Assembly: GCA_007026445.1 (NCBI GenBank)
Contig: VDMD01000015.1
Location: forward strand, 248,001-312,000
Reading direction: 5' to 3'
DNA length: 64,000 bases
Origin: Schizophyllum amplum
Taxonomy: Eukaryota > Basidiomycota > Agaricomycetes > Agaricales > Schizophyllaceae
Below, one piece after another: positions 1 through 15,168 of this stretch. The position numbers and the translations under genes were made by a program. Under the pieces are notes generated by a model. It did no database searches. It was not told where the DNA came from and saw only the letters and a program-made list of their open reading frames with translations. Positions within the stretch are counted from its first letter, which is position 1. The number at the start of each line of letters is the position of its first letter.

Positions 1-1893
1 TTCGCACGCGCGCAAGAAGCGCCCCATTACTCTTCCAGCTCTCCCCTCGCCAGCCCGTCAGTAGGTAAACGCGCGACAGACCTGAGCGTGCTCCTCAACG
101 ACACCGCACCCGACCCCCCAACACTCGCACGCACGCCCTCCTCGCGCTCGGCCTCACTCGCCAACCTCGTCCACAGCGAGCCCGACGACAAGCTCACCTT
201 CACCGACCCGCTCCGACGATCAGACGACGGCTACTTCGCGCATCGTCCCTCGTCATCCTCCTCTCGATCCTCCTCGGGGCTCTTCACGCCCTCGCCCGCG
301 GCGCAGACGAATGGACGACCGGCCCCGCCACCCGTAGCGCCCGAATCACCAGAGCGAAGCTCGCGTCCCTCGTCATCTTCATCGGCGCTAAACGGTCCTC
401 GATCATTCGCACGTCCCACGTCGTCGCACGGTGCCATGGCGCCCCCACCGCCCCCGCTACCCCCACCGCGCGCTCTGTATCAGCCCAAGCGCTTGACGCC
501 TGCTGGCTCGGTCATGATCCCCTTGTCGGCATCCGAGTTGCAGCATTTCCAACTCTTCCGCGGCAAAGGTGCTGTGACGCTCAGCAAGCGCAAGCGTCGA
601 GCATCCGCGGAACCGGAGGACATTGACAGGCCGCCACCCAAGAAGTTGGCTGGAGATGCACGCGTCGTTGCGGCACATTGTGTGTCGCTACTCCCTCGCT
701 CTAAGCTCTTGTACTGAAGCACTACCCAGACAACGCACGACCAGAAGTCGGCGTCGACAAGCGCGGGGAGTCGCCCATCTTTGGTCTCAAAGCTTTCAAC
801 AACTGGATAAAGTCCGTTATCATTACAAAACATGCACACCCTGCCTTGCGCCAATCACCATACTCTGCTCCAAAAGACCGCCTCAGAGGCAGAGTGCTTG
901 ATATGGGCTGTGGGAAGGGTGGCGATATCAACAAATGGCAGAAGGCCAATGCACGGTACTACGTTGCAGTAGGTGTGTTGCATGAACGCCTGGTTCCGAA
1001 CCAAACCGTTAACACCAGTGATGCAGATATCGCGGACGTATCAGTCCAACAATGTCGCCAACGCTATGACTCATTGCGCGGTCCCAAACCAGAGGCACAA
1101 TTCTTCGCCCTCGACTGTTACACCGAGTCGCTCAGTCGCGCACTACCACCGGACGTCATTCGACTGCCCTTCGATGTCGTCTCTATGCAGTTCTGCATGC
1201 ACTACGCCTTCGAATCGCTCGAGAAGGCACGATGTATGTTGGAAAACGTCAGCGAAAATCTACGATCAGGAGGGGTCTTCGTCGGTACTATACCCAATGC
1301 TGATCAGCTACTGTGCGTGACATTGTGCCCAGCCCTTTTGCTCACGTTAACCATACTGCGTCTCCAGCGCAAGCCTAGAGTCCCTATCACCAGATCGAGA
1401 AGACCTCGAGTGGGGCAACTCCGTCTACACCATCAAATTCGACGAGCGCGAGCACGACTCAATATACGGGCAAAGGTACTGGTTTTACTTGCAAGACGCC
1501 GTCGACAATGTACCCGAGTATGTAGTACACTGGGATCCCTTTGTCCAGTATGTACCTGCTTTCAGACTTACGTCTCAACTATCTGATGGCTTTCCCTTTC
1601 CTTCTCTTCCTACCTCTATCTCCTTCTCTACCATCATCAGATTAGCGGAGGAGTATGACCTATTCCCCGTCTACAAGAAGGAGTTCCACGATGTCTTCGA
1701 AGAGCACCACGAGAGCAAGGAGTTCGGCCCCCTCCTCGTCCGCATGAAGGTCATGGACGACAACGGGGAGAGCGTGATGGACGAGGACCAGTGGGAAGCT
1801 GCCAGTAAGCACCTCGCACCGTCTCAAAACCCCGCAACATTCTAACCTCCCATTCCAGACGTCTACATCGCATTCGCGTTCGAGAAGCGCTAG
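1..1893 (+). CDS. ABD1: mRNA cap guanine-N7 methyltransferase (5' truncated by window)
   Basis: Transfers a methyl group from S-adenosylmethionine to the N7 of the 5' cap guanine on nuclear mRNA. The frame is open from base 1 with no ATG, so the gene starts outside the window. The first ~220 residues are Ser/Pro-rich and disordered. The catalytic domain follows: RPEVGVDKRGESPIFGLKAF, FNNWIKSVI, then the SAM-binding motif DMGCGKGGDINKW at ~903. Later blocks are DIADVSVQQC, FDVVSMQFCMHYAF, GTIPNA, IKFDEREHDSIYGQRYWFYL and the C-terminal VYIAFAFEKR followed by TAG at 1891. Introns fit at about 682-719 (only 38 nt), 973-1026 (54 nt), after 1312, about 1549-1640, and about 1804-1858. The 3' end faces RSP5 across ~165 bp. 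The family call is firm. The N-terminal extension resembles the long, poorly conserved N-termini of fungal homologues. Confidence 0.9.
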
Positions 1894-2059
1894 TCCGGCC
1901 TATATCTTATCTGTATCCATATAGTCACTGTAATAGCACGCCACGCCACACGCATATTAGTCGACGAGAAGTAAAGAGGCTAGAATACTGTTACAGGAGA
2001 GCAACCAGAAACCCATGTCCGCAACAACGAGAATCGCATCCGCACGTTTTTCTGGCCCT

Positions 2060-5074
<3,015 letters not shown>

Positions 5075-5620
5075 TGGAGACTTGCTGGATGACCAAGCCG
5101 GTTGGACAGGAGAGCGATAAGGGGGGAGGGACCGTCTGCGGCGACGCTTGTCGCTGTTTGTGGTGTCGCTGACAACGACTGCAGCAGCGGAAAGAGGCGA
5201 ACTCGCTCTGGAATCTCGGTTGGCCGCTCGGAAGGGAGAAATTCGTAGTCACGGTCGTCACAGGGAGCGCGGCTGTGCGAGCGTCGTCGGCCGTGCCTTG
5301 TTCCGTAATGCGAGCGGCCCGCCCTCCGAGAACATGTCATTGTCTATCATTGTTGACGCTCGCGTGCCGCGGCAGTGCCCAGGTTACACAGTAGAAACGA
5401 CTCCTTCGTATAGAAAGGAATAGTTCAGATACATGAATGATAAATGTTTAACGTCCGCATAGAATGAGATGTGAGAGAAACAGAGGAGGTGGAAAGCGCA
5501 TCTATGTAAAGGTATGAGTACAATGAGAAGTCGTCAGTCCGCCAGCAGGCTGGGTAGGTAGCGATGTCGTATGCACATCGTTGGCAAGTCGCTAGCATAG
5601 CAAGTCCAGAAACGCAACAA
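5075..5620. other. Intergenic, upstream of RSP5
   Basis: 546 bp between the RSP5 start and the 3' end of the next minus-strand gene. It should hold the RSP5 promoter and 5' UTR. I see no convincing TATA box, repeat or RNA gene. Confidence 0.5.
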
Positions 5621-7541
5621 TTACATGAACGCCACCTCCGTCATGCGCCTCGTCTCCTCGTCCTCAATGCTCTCCATCTTCGTCGAGATGCTCTTCACGC
5701 TGTGCATCGTAGGCGCCAACGGAAGTCGCCCGGCCGACTGCATATCCCACGTCCCCGACCGCCGCCGCAACTCCCGCGCAGGCGTTTGGGTTGCGGTGAC
5801 GCCCTTTCCGAAGCCGAAGCTGAATGCGCTCCGACGCTTCATGCGCTTCGCGTCTGCATCTGCGTCCACAACACGCGTCCGCATTCCCGTGCCGGTTCCC
5901 CCAGTCGTGTCCTGCTCTATGAGTGGAGGCAGCACCATCTCCTCCAGCAGGGGCGGCAGGATCATTGACCCCTCGACGGGGCTCTCAAAGACAGCCGGCG
6001 GCGTCCCCATCCCCCGCGAGCGGCCTTCCTCTCGTGATCGCACATGTTCCTCGCCCGCTTCGGTCGCAGAAGCCTCCGACTCCGCAGGCGAAGCGAGCTC
6101 CGATCGAGCAGACGACGCGGGCGACGCAAGCTCGAGCGACGACTTGTCGTCGTCGTCCAGCGCCGGGATGGACCGCGGCGATGTCCGCGCAAGGTCGTCC
6201 ACTTGAGAGTCATCAACCGCATGCGCATCATCCGCCGTCGTCCGCGCGTGGCCACGGTCAACCGATACCCGCGCGTGATCAACCGACGCACAGAACTCCG
6301 CCAGCGGCGACGACCGCCCGACCTCATCCTCCCACGAGATCCTGTCCGAGCGCGGCGCGGCGAGGAAGGGCACTGGCAGCGGGCTGGCGCAGGGCATCGG
6401 CGATGGCGGCAGAGCAACCGCGCACGCATCAGTTTTACTGGATGCATCAACCTCGTTGGACGTATCGACCAAGGCAGGGCCCACATCTGAACTCGAGCTC
6501 GTCACGATGCGTAAGGCGGGCACAGGCCGTTGCGCAGGCACAGCTTGTTGCTCCCCATTCCTCGCCCGCCACTCCTCCTTGATCCTCCGCGCCGCCGTCG
6601 TCTCTCCCGGCGCCGCCAGCACGGGCAGCGTCGCGTCGTAATCGCGCTCGAGCTCGCTGAGGTCCTTCATGGGGGGCGTGAGGCCGTGCTCGTGAGGCGT
6701 CGTGAGGCCCTGCTCGTGAGGCTGCACGACGTGAAGCTCGCGAGGCGGCATGAGACCACGCTCGCGGAGAGCTGCTTCGCGATGAAGCGGACTTGCCGTA
6801 GTCGGCGGGGCAGCGGACGGCCAGGGCGACGAGGAGCTGGGCAATAACGAGAAGCGTCGACGTTGCTTCTTCGACGCCTCAAGAGACCCCTCCGCGTTGG
6901 ATACCTGCTCCTTGTTGTCGGCGACGTGTTCCTTCCTGTCGACGACGTGCTCATCCCTATCGACAACCTGCTCCTTCACCGGTGCCGGGGCGCGGAATCG
7001 GGAGGAAAGGCGGCGCATCATGCTTGAAGTGCGCTTCAGATGCCGTTCACTGTCGCTGGTGGACACCCTGTCACGACTCAGTCAATAAACGCCACAATAT
7101 GGGAATGTGGAGGAAACAAACATACATCCACTCCCCCTCCGACTCGTCGTTCGTGGCGGTACGCGCTGACACCTCTTGCCTGCGCCTTGACCCGGCCTGA
7201 TAAGTCGCTGACACCGCAGCAGTAGCAGCCGCTGAAGAGGGCGCAAGTCCAAGCCCGGCAGAACTGGAAGCAGATGACAGGACAGGCGGGGTTGAGTCGA
7301 CTGAGACGCTTCCGAAACATAATGACACCCACCTCGACATGCCGACGCGGACACCGCCGTCGTGAACGTCACCGCGCTGGCCAAAGCTGAGTCCGTCGTC
7401 CCCCGCCCCGACCCTTGCTGGACGTCTGGCGGCCTCCTCCTCCAACGTCGCCCCCGTCAGCGAGAACATGCTGAATCGCCTGCCGAGGCTGCTGATCCGC
7501 TTCCCCAAAGTACCCCGCATCTCGTCGCGGTTGCGGGACAT
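5621..7541 (-). CDS. Unrecognised Ser/Asp/Glu-rich basic protein
   Basis: Two exons. The ATG at 7541 opens MSRNRDEMRGTLGKRISSLG and runs to EGEWM, where a GTATGT donor joins an exon starting VSTSDSERHLKRTSSMM; the stop is TAA at 5621-5623. About 620 residues. No domain is recognised. The sequence is low-complexity and probably disordered, with a short internal repeat (VDRDEHVVDRKEHVADNKEQ) and a His/Pro repeat (PPRELHVV.., PHEQGLTTPHEHGLTPP). Clusters such as RRLSSRF, RRRFSLL and RRRSGTW look like basophilic-kinase or 14-3-3 sites. It reads like a lineage-specific regulatory or scaffold protein, but no function can be assigned. That it is coding is inferred from the long open frame with non-shadow composition and a clean splice. 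Confidence 0.55.
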
Positions 7542-9248
7542 GATATGGAAGTTGTGTGTGGTGATGCCGGTGTGTGGTGAAGAGTAAAGGTCGTAGAGTA
7601 TAACAGTGTAGCAGTTTGAGCACTGGTGACCGATGAAGGTGGCAGGAAGGAAAGGCAGGAAAGGAGAAACACCTCAGACCGCAGCACGCGACCTTATGAG
7701 AGCGGCGGGTGGGAGCTTGTGATCAGGCTCCGGGGCGTATGTCGGGTATGTCTGCGGCTCTGCGCACCAGTGACAGCGTAGGGGGATATTCAGTGACACT
7801 GGCCCCGCAGGGATGCGACAGGGCGGCGCCTCACGGGATGCAACAGGGCGACGCCTCACAGGATGGGACCGGGGGCTACGACCCTCACGTGGTGCAGCTA
7901 CGCGAGGTCCGGTGGGCGAATGCAGTCTTGGTCCGAAGCGATGTCTCGTATGCGAGGCAATGTCTGTAGTCCAGTGCGGGCGCGCTCGCTAGGGGCGTCC
8001 AATGGGCGGATAATATACAGCGCGACGATGACAGGTCAAGTGCGAGGGTTCCGGAGCTGTGAGACAAGTGCAGCCGATCGCGCCTGTCTGAGTCGTTCGC
8101 GCAGTTTTATAGGGCTGGCCATCGCCAGGGATAAACGCACCAGAGCGCTAGGGAAGATGAGAGGACCGCGCTAGGGAAGAAGAGAAGGCGAGAGCTGCGA
8201 GAGTGCGGAGGTCGCAAGAGCGCGGTTAACCGAGATCGGGTCACGAGGCGGCGTTGAAGTTGCCAGCGCCGCAGACCTCCAATCGAGCGAGCCCATTCGG
8301 GTATAAAGGCGCAGGATCTTCCTGATTGTTGTCGCGTTAGGGCGGCGGAGGACTGCGCAATTTGCGAGGGACGTCAGGCTGTTGAAAGGTATGAAGCAGG
8401 TGCTTCATCCCAGACGGGTAAACGCGCGCGGCGTCCGTTTCTTCGCGTAACGAGAAAGCATAGGAGCAGCACAGCGGCAGTAGGATCCCGTAGAATTAAG
8501 TCTAGGCAGGAAAGTATCGGGGTGGTGCTTCGCCTCAACGAGAGGGAGAGGCTAGGTCGCGCCGCGGCGTAGCATTTTCGTCAGGTCTGTGCCGCGCTAT
8601 AAACTATTGTCAGGTCGCAACTTCGAATGTCAAGAAAGCACAGCTGCTTACTACAAGTGCACTGTCAAATCTATTGGAGGTGCAGGAGAGGCGGGAGAAG
8701 GTGTTGCTGTGCTCCTCCAAAAGCGCGACTCTTAGTGGTTTGTACACTCTTGCATACACTAGACGCCCGTCTTGTGGGCGCGAATGTCGTAAGCTGCGAC
8801 CACGAGCTGCATAATTGCCTGTGATGCGGATCGCAGCTCGCAAGTGAACCATGTCGGACGAAAGGTGGTTGAGCGACGCGCGACGCGTCGTCGGGGGAGG
8901 CAACGATGCAGTTCGATCAATTGATCCGGAGCCTCTGCTCGGATTTCGGAGCGGAGTTCGGTCTCGTCCCGACGTGTCTTGATGAATATTTCGTGGGCGC
9001 AGAATGCGCGTCGCTGGGGCTCCTCGCTGCCCAGATGCGTGCAGCAGGCAAGAGGGCGGCTGAGCACGGCGGCGGTGCGGTCAGGAGAGGCGGCACAGCG
9101 GACGCCACACGACGCGTCGCGCAGCGTCGTGCAGCTGGCACTGGCAGCACGGGATGGCAGGTCACACCCGTTCAAATTCGGTCGACTCCGTCCTCGTCCC
9201 TCATCGATCCCGATATCACCATCTGCTTCCACCATCTCACGGCACGCC
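7542..9248. other. Long intergenic region
   Basis: About 1.7 kb between divergent genes. It contains a short direct repeat at 7810-7859 and a TATA-like gggtataaagg near 8300 on the plus strand, but no open frame with coding character follows it. The overlapping plus-strand frames at 8.9-9.4 kb are shadows around the aminopeptidase start. Confidence 0.5.
7810..7859. repeat. Two-copy 25-bp tandem repeat
   Basis: Two adjacent 25-bp units starting gggatgcgacagggcgg and gggatgcaacagggcga, both ending cgcctcac and differing at two positions, followed by a degenerate third start (aggatgggacc). No coding role is apparent. Confidence 0.8.
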
Positions 9249-12200
9249 ATGTCGACGACCGCAGCGGAACAGAGCAAGTTCAGACTTCCCACCAACGTCC
9301 GACCCACCCACTACGATGTCACCATCCAAACCGACCTCGAAAAGCTCACCTTCAGCGGTTTCGTGAAGATCAGGTGCGTGTGCTAGACGCCGACGACGCG
9401 CTGGAGCTCACACTTTTATATATAGCCTTGATGTAAAGGAAGAGACCAAGGACCTCGTCCTTCACTCGGCTGCGCTGGAGCTCTCGCCCGCGTACGTGTA
9501 GAACAGCCGAATCGCCGATATACAACTCACCCTCCGAGCAGGCGGGTATACTCCGAGGCGCTCAAGACAGAGCAGACTCAGTCCGGCCAGTCCTTCGAAG
9601 AAAGCCAGGAGCGCCTCACCGTCTCGTTCCCCAATGCACTTCCCGCCGGCTCCAAGGCCCTGCTCACTATTCCCTTCCACGGCCCCCTCACCGGCAACCT
9701 CATGGGCTACTACAAGTCCACCTGGGAAGACGAGGGCGTCAAGAAGAGCTACGCCCTCACCCAATTCGAGCCGACCGCCGCCCGCCGCGCCTTCCCTTGC
9801 TGGGACGAGCCGCTCCTCAAGGCGACCTTCGCGATCACCCTTGTCTCCCGCTCTGGCACCGTCAGCCTCGCCAACATGAACGACATCTCCGAGATCAAGT
9901 ACTCGGGCGGCAGCGCGCTCCCCCAGGACGCCGACATGGCGAATCTGCTCAAGAGCACCTGCGCGGAAGGCGACTGGATCATCACCAAGTTCGCGACCAC
10001 GCCGCCGATGAGCTCGTACATCGTCGCGTGGGCGAACGGCGAGTTTGAACACCTATCGACGACAGTGAAGCTGCCCGTGAGTGGCAAGGAGCTCCCGTTG
10101 AGGATTTTTGGTGCGTGCGCATGTGCGCCACTGTGACCCCGGACCTGACTCACGATCTATTCAGCGACCAAGGACAACATCCATCAGGCGGAGTTTGCGC
10201 TCGAGGTCAAGGCCAAGGTTCTGCCCTTGTACGAACAGGTGTTCGAAGTCGGATACCCGCTCCCCAAGCTCGACACCCTCGTCGTAAGATCGCCTCATCT
10301 CTCTCGTTTTTGTGCATTCACTGACTCACTCCTCAGGCCTCCGATTTCGATGCCGGCGCCATGGAGAACTGGGGCCTCATTACGGGCCGCACAAGCGTCT
10401 TCCTCCTTGACCCCAAGCGCGCGGACGTGCAGTCGAAGGCCTGGGTCGCCACCGTACAAAGCCACGAGGTCGCGCACATGTGGTTCGGCAACATCACGAC
10501 GATGAAGTGGTGGGACAACCTCTACCTCAATGAGGGCTTTGCTACGCTGGTAAGTCGAATTGATTCATGTGTTGAACTTTACTTCTGCATTGTTCTCGCT
10601 TCTCCGCTCCAGCTGTTTGGACTGACCCAGCCGCCAGATGGGCGAGGTCATCATCACGGACAAGGTGTTCCCGGAGTGGAAACTCACGTCCGAGTTCATT
10701 GGCGCTCACTTGTCGCGCGCCCTGTCGCTGGATGCGAAGCTCTCCTCGCACCCGATCGAGGTGGACTGCCCGGATGCCAACCGCATCAACCAGGTGCGCA
10801 CCACTGTCTATGCGTCGATGACCATCAGTCAACTCACTCGCTCAGATTTTCGACGCTCTCTCGTACTCTAAAGCCGCATCAGGTTTGTAAAATTTTACTG
10901 CAACATAGTCTATATACTAAACATACCTCAGTTCTGCGCATGCTTGCCGCACACGTCGGCGAGGACAAGTTCCTCAAGGGTGTCTCGCTCTACCTCAAGG
11001 ACAACCTGTTCGGCAACAGCGTCACAGAGGACCTCTGGAAGGGCATCTCAACTGCTACTGGTTCGTACTTCTGGTTTCCATATTTTTCTACGTCTCAACC
11101 GACTTTCGCAGGCACCGACGTTGTCGCGCTCATGACGAACTGGGTCAACAAGGTACGTTTCTCTTTTTTTCCTTTTTGCCCTTGCGTTCTCGACCAACAC
11201 CACCACGATAGATCGGCTTCCCAGTCATCACCGTCTCCGAGGACGCGAACGGCATCAAAGTACGCCAGGACAGGTTCATTGACAGCGGTGCGGCGGAGGC
11301 AAAGGACAACGAGACCATCTGGTAGGCAATATCTAACCTCTTTATGAACATTGTGTTTACGCAATCACAGGAACGTCCCCCTCGCCATCCTGACGCGCGA
11401 CGCGAGCGGCAAGGCGATCATCGATCGCCCTATCCTCGGCGAGCGCGAGAGCAGCTATGCGGTCGATACCAGCAAGCCTTTCAAGCTCAACGCGGGTACC
11501 GCGGGTGTCTGTACGTACTCAATATCAGCATAAGCGTTGCACCGTTTGACTCGCCCTCTGCAGACCACGTCCTGTACACCCCTGAGCGCCTCACGAAGAT
11601 CGCAAAGGAGGCCGCGAGGGAGGACTCGCTGTTCACACTCGACGACCGCATGGGCCTCGTCTACGACACGTTCGCGACCTCGAAGGCCGGCTTGTCGAAG
11701 CTCAGCAGCTCGCTGACCCTCGTCGACATCCTCAAGAACGAGCAGGAGTGTCAGTAGCTGTTGTTGTGACGCCCGAAAACGTGTTACTCATGCTGAAGGA
11801 ACTGTAGATCTCGTCTGGGACTCCATTGCGAGCAACCTCGGTGGGCTCACGTCTATCTGGTGGGAGCACCAGGATGTCGTGGACCAACTGAAGGCCTTCC
11901 GTCGGGTACGTTGTGGTGCAGAGACTTGAATCAAACTCGACTAACAACGTTCGTCAGTCACTCTTCGTTCCATTGGTCGATAAGCTTGAGTACGAATATC
12001 CCGAGGGCGAGTCTACGGACAAGACCCAACTGCGCACCCTTGCCGTAGGACAAGCAGCCTCCAGCGAAGACCCCAAGTGCGTTCGATGCGCTGTTATCGC
12101 ATCTACATTCATACTGACATCTCGTAGGGTGATCGCCGAGCTGAAGCGGCGCTTCGAGCCATTCCTCAAGAGCGACGACGACTCCCTCATTCCGGCAGAC

Positions 12201-12944
12201 CTTGTCAAGACCATCTTCGCGCAGGTATGATGGCCGAGTACGCTGCATGTCGAACACGCATGCTGAATCGACTCCTCGTGACCTAGGCTGTCAAGAACGG
12301 CGGACGCGCCGAGTTCGACAAGATGAAGCAGGTAGTGCAAAAGCCAAAGACGCCGACATACGGCATCGCTGCCATGTAGGTCTTTCTCGTGTGCATATCC
12401 CCAAACCGTTCCGACTGAGGCTGTCTAGGCAGGCGATGTGCTCCTCGCGCGACCCGAAGCTGCTCGAAGAGGCGACGCAGTATGCGCTCAATGACAGTCG
12501 CGACCAGGACGTGATGTACTACTTCCGTGGTCTGCAGGGCAATCCCGCCGCGCGGCGAATGTTCTTCAACACGCTCAAGGCGAAATACGACGTCGTACGT
12601 CTGCTATGACCACGTTCGTTACACCGTACGCTAACGTGGCGAGCAATAGATTTGCAAGCGCTTCGAGGGCAACTTTTCGCTCGGCCGCATCATCCAATGT
12701 CCCATCGAGAGCCTCTCCACGAAGGAGGACTACGACGAGATCAAGGCATTCTTCGCGGTTCGTGCCACATATCTGTATGTGCAGCAGCAGTAACTGATAC
12801 ATGCATCAGGACAAGGACACGAGCAAGTTCGATCTTTCGCTTGCGCAGTCGCTCGACGGCGTCAAGGCGCGCTACACATACATTGGGCGTTCCACAGATG
12901 ACCTCAAGGAATGGCTAGACCATTGGAACAAGCCGAAGCTTTGA
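9249..12944 (+). CDS. M1-family zinc aminopeptidase (Ape2/Aap1 type)
   Basis: Removes N-terminal amino acids from peptides; a cytosolic or secretory zinc metallopeptidase of the puromycin-sensitive type. The ATG at 9249 starts MSTTAAEQSKFRLPTNVRPT with no signal peptide. Diagnostic blocks in order: FEPTAARRAFPCWDEP, the exopeptidase motif GAMENWGLITGR, the zinc site HEVAHMWFGN with the third ligand in NEGFATL, and the ERAP1-like C-terminal region ending YTYIGRSTDDLKEWLDHWN, with TGA at 12942. About 890 residues, normal for the family. The gene is cut by some 16 introns, several within 40-60 bp of each other, among the most intron-dense in the window. All exons joined in frame where I checked, and the catalytic residues are present. 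It has broad gene-poor flanks on both sides. Confidence 0.92.
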
Positions 12945-13408
12945 TTTATAGGGGCAAGGAAGTTTAGGCGGACTACAGTACTGACGAAGAAGACATAATT
13001 CAGACGGACTCATCACTCCGTGAAAATGTGTGGATACCAACAGTGAAACGAGAGTGAGAGGGTGTGATTACGGCTCGAAGTTGAACGTTGCTTGACACGT
13101 GATCGTGAGCAAGCAACATATTCCCGCGATGCTGACAGTGATGACAGTTGTTCTCTGAGGGAGCCTGCGGAGGAAGAGAACAACACATGCTGACTAAGCG
13201 GCATCGACGCCCGATCAGCAGTCTTCCCCTCTTGTCCTCTACGCCATTCTGCTCGCGCAGCACCTCCCAATCCATCCTCTTTTCTCATCTCGAGGGGCGT
13301 ACCTCTGGTGCGCCCCTGCCTCCAGCGATGTGCTGGAGGTGTCGTGGAGGGTATACCGCAGAGTATAGCCCGAGCCCCTAGCTGTGATGTGCAGCCGGAG
13401 TGGTGATG

Positions 13409-13600
13409 GGCATGTCGTGTTGCATGGCCCCGGTGTTCATAGGCATGCCGTGTTGCATGGCCTTATAGGCATGTCGTGTTGCATGGCCTTGGTGTTCATA
13501 AGGCATGTCTTGTTGCATGGCCTTGGTGTTCATAGGCATGCCGTGTCGCATGGCCTCGGTGTTCATAGGCATACACTGTTTGTACACTGTTGTATGGCCT
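13409..13600. repeat. 33-bp minisatellite, about five copies
   Basis: Units begin ggcatgtcgtgttgcatggc or close variants at 13409, 13442, 13468, 13502 and 13535, with a degenerate sixth at 13568. Lengths are 33, 26, 34, 33 and 33 bp. On the minus strand the 33-bp unit reads as an 11-residue MPMNTxAMxxx repeat, but the 26- and 34-bp units break the frame, so coding is unlikely. Confidence 0.9.
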
Positions 13601-15039
13601 CGGCGCTCAAGGAAATACCCTGGGGTATGGCCCACAGGCATGGATGTCCTGCGAGGCTGCACCCGAAGGCAACAACAACTGCAATCTTAGGTGCGCTGCT
13701 ACCCCTATTTCTTCGTCAGCGCCCTGCTCTCTGTGACCTCACCAGGATCTCGTCTGCGCTGTCTGATTTTGAACCGGCCCTGCATTGCCTCCCCCCCACC
13801 TCTTCTTTCCCCTCCTGCGTACCTTGCGGCCTTGCTATATGGTGTCCATGCTTGCGAGCGTCCGTTTGTGTCACGTGATCTGAAGGGCACGCGGTGCGAA
13901 GTGACTGAAGATCTACCTTGCCGCTCGACCATCTTCGACCATGTTCCTCGGGGACTTCTGGTGCGAAATCGGATGTAATCCGCATCTGCCAGGCGCTGCA
14001 TGATTGCCCGGCGTGAACTTCATATGCTTCTTTTCACTCGAGAGACCTTGCGAGGCACCACAGTTGCCTCGTTTCGGAAGATGCACTCGTGAAAATGTGG
14101 CTGCGAGTTCTCGCGCGAGGATGGAATTGTCATTGTCCAAGGATATTGATACGCAGACTCTTGCCACTATTCAGGGCCCGGCGGAATTTCAACCGTCATG
14201 AGTTATGTCACGTGACTTACAGTTGAAGTTGACGTTCGTCACTGTGGGCTGAATGACGGTACCGTTGGTGGGTGAGACGGATCCTGAGGTTCCGTCTGGC
14301 TCGTGCATCTGCAGATGTACTCGCATTGTGGTGAGCCTGAACCTCACGGATCCTCACTCGCAGAGAGTAGAGAGTTTCTCTCTGCCTCTCTTTCCCACAC
14401 GTGTCGTTGTTGTAACGGAGAGATAGCTTAGGCAGCAAGAACCTCAGCCTGTCTTCGCTCGACATCGACGTTGACCATGCTAAGCTTTGCTCATACGATC
14501 ATCCTGCTAGTCAACGCCTCCATGTGCTTCCTCCACTCGCAACGGAAACGGTCTGATGCAGTCCTGGTACGCGAGGCCCGTCGAACGATGTGCGTGGAGG
14601 GAGCGAGCTATTAGCGGAGGTGGCACGGACATCCTTGCGGCGTTCCGAGCGCTGTCATTGCCCTCGTCATTTGCAAATGTCTCCGACAAGTGGAAGGATA
14701 GAGAGATTCTGCACTGAACGTGGTCTCGCGTCCCATTGTACAAGGGCTTCACTAGGGCGTCCGTCATGAGCTCCCGAGGACATGCATGGCTCCAGAGTGG
14801 CCTGCCACGATTTCATTCAAGACGAGACATACTGTTTCCCCGACGACGGACCGTCATAAATTGTAGGATTGAGACCACAGCCAGGCTCCAGCCCGGTGAA
14901 CTTGCGGACACACCCCGTGGTTTTCCCTCGAGATCAACCGTTCCTGGTCACGCGAAGCTCACGACAATCAGGCTTGGCCCCCTCGACCACCGCATCGTTC
15001 AGTACCCTTTTCTTATGGGTGGCGGCCGAAGCTGGTACA

Positions 15040-15046
15040 TATATAT
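15040..15046 (+). promoter_or_regulatory. TATA box of the chitin deacetylase gene
   Basis: tatatat at 15040-15046 lies about 123 bp upstream of the ATG at 15169, in the orientation and position expected for a core promoter. Confidence 0.5.
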
Positions 15047-15168
15047 CCATGCGCAACGCAGAAGGTGGAGTCGAGATCCTCTCCCCCGCCACCCTTTTCC
15101 ATCTCCTTTCTTGCGCTTCATTGTGCCGTTGACGGTCACACGTTTTACGAATTCACTCTCTTGCCAAC

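Larger units (their letters stand above)
12945..15168. other. Long intergenic region with minisatellite and CACGTG sites
   Basis: 2.2 kb without a credible gene. It holds a 33-bp minisatellite (13409-13600), three CACGTG palindromes (13096, 13872, 14209; the last two within TCACGTGA), and a TATA box just upstream of the chitin deacetylase. Several small open frames look like chance frames. Confidence 0.5.

Noticed and set aside
88..717. GTG-initiated start for the cap methyltransferase
   Set aside because: The frame is open to base 1 and eukaryotic genes rarely start at GTG; the gene simply begins outside the window.
8295..8906. Gene driven by the TATA-like sequence near 8300
   Set aside because: No open frame with coding composition or plausible splicing follows.
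13409..13600. CRISPR-like array
   Set aside because: Direct head-to-tail minisatellite without unique spacers, in a eukaryotic context.
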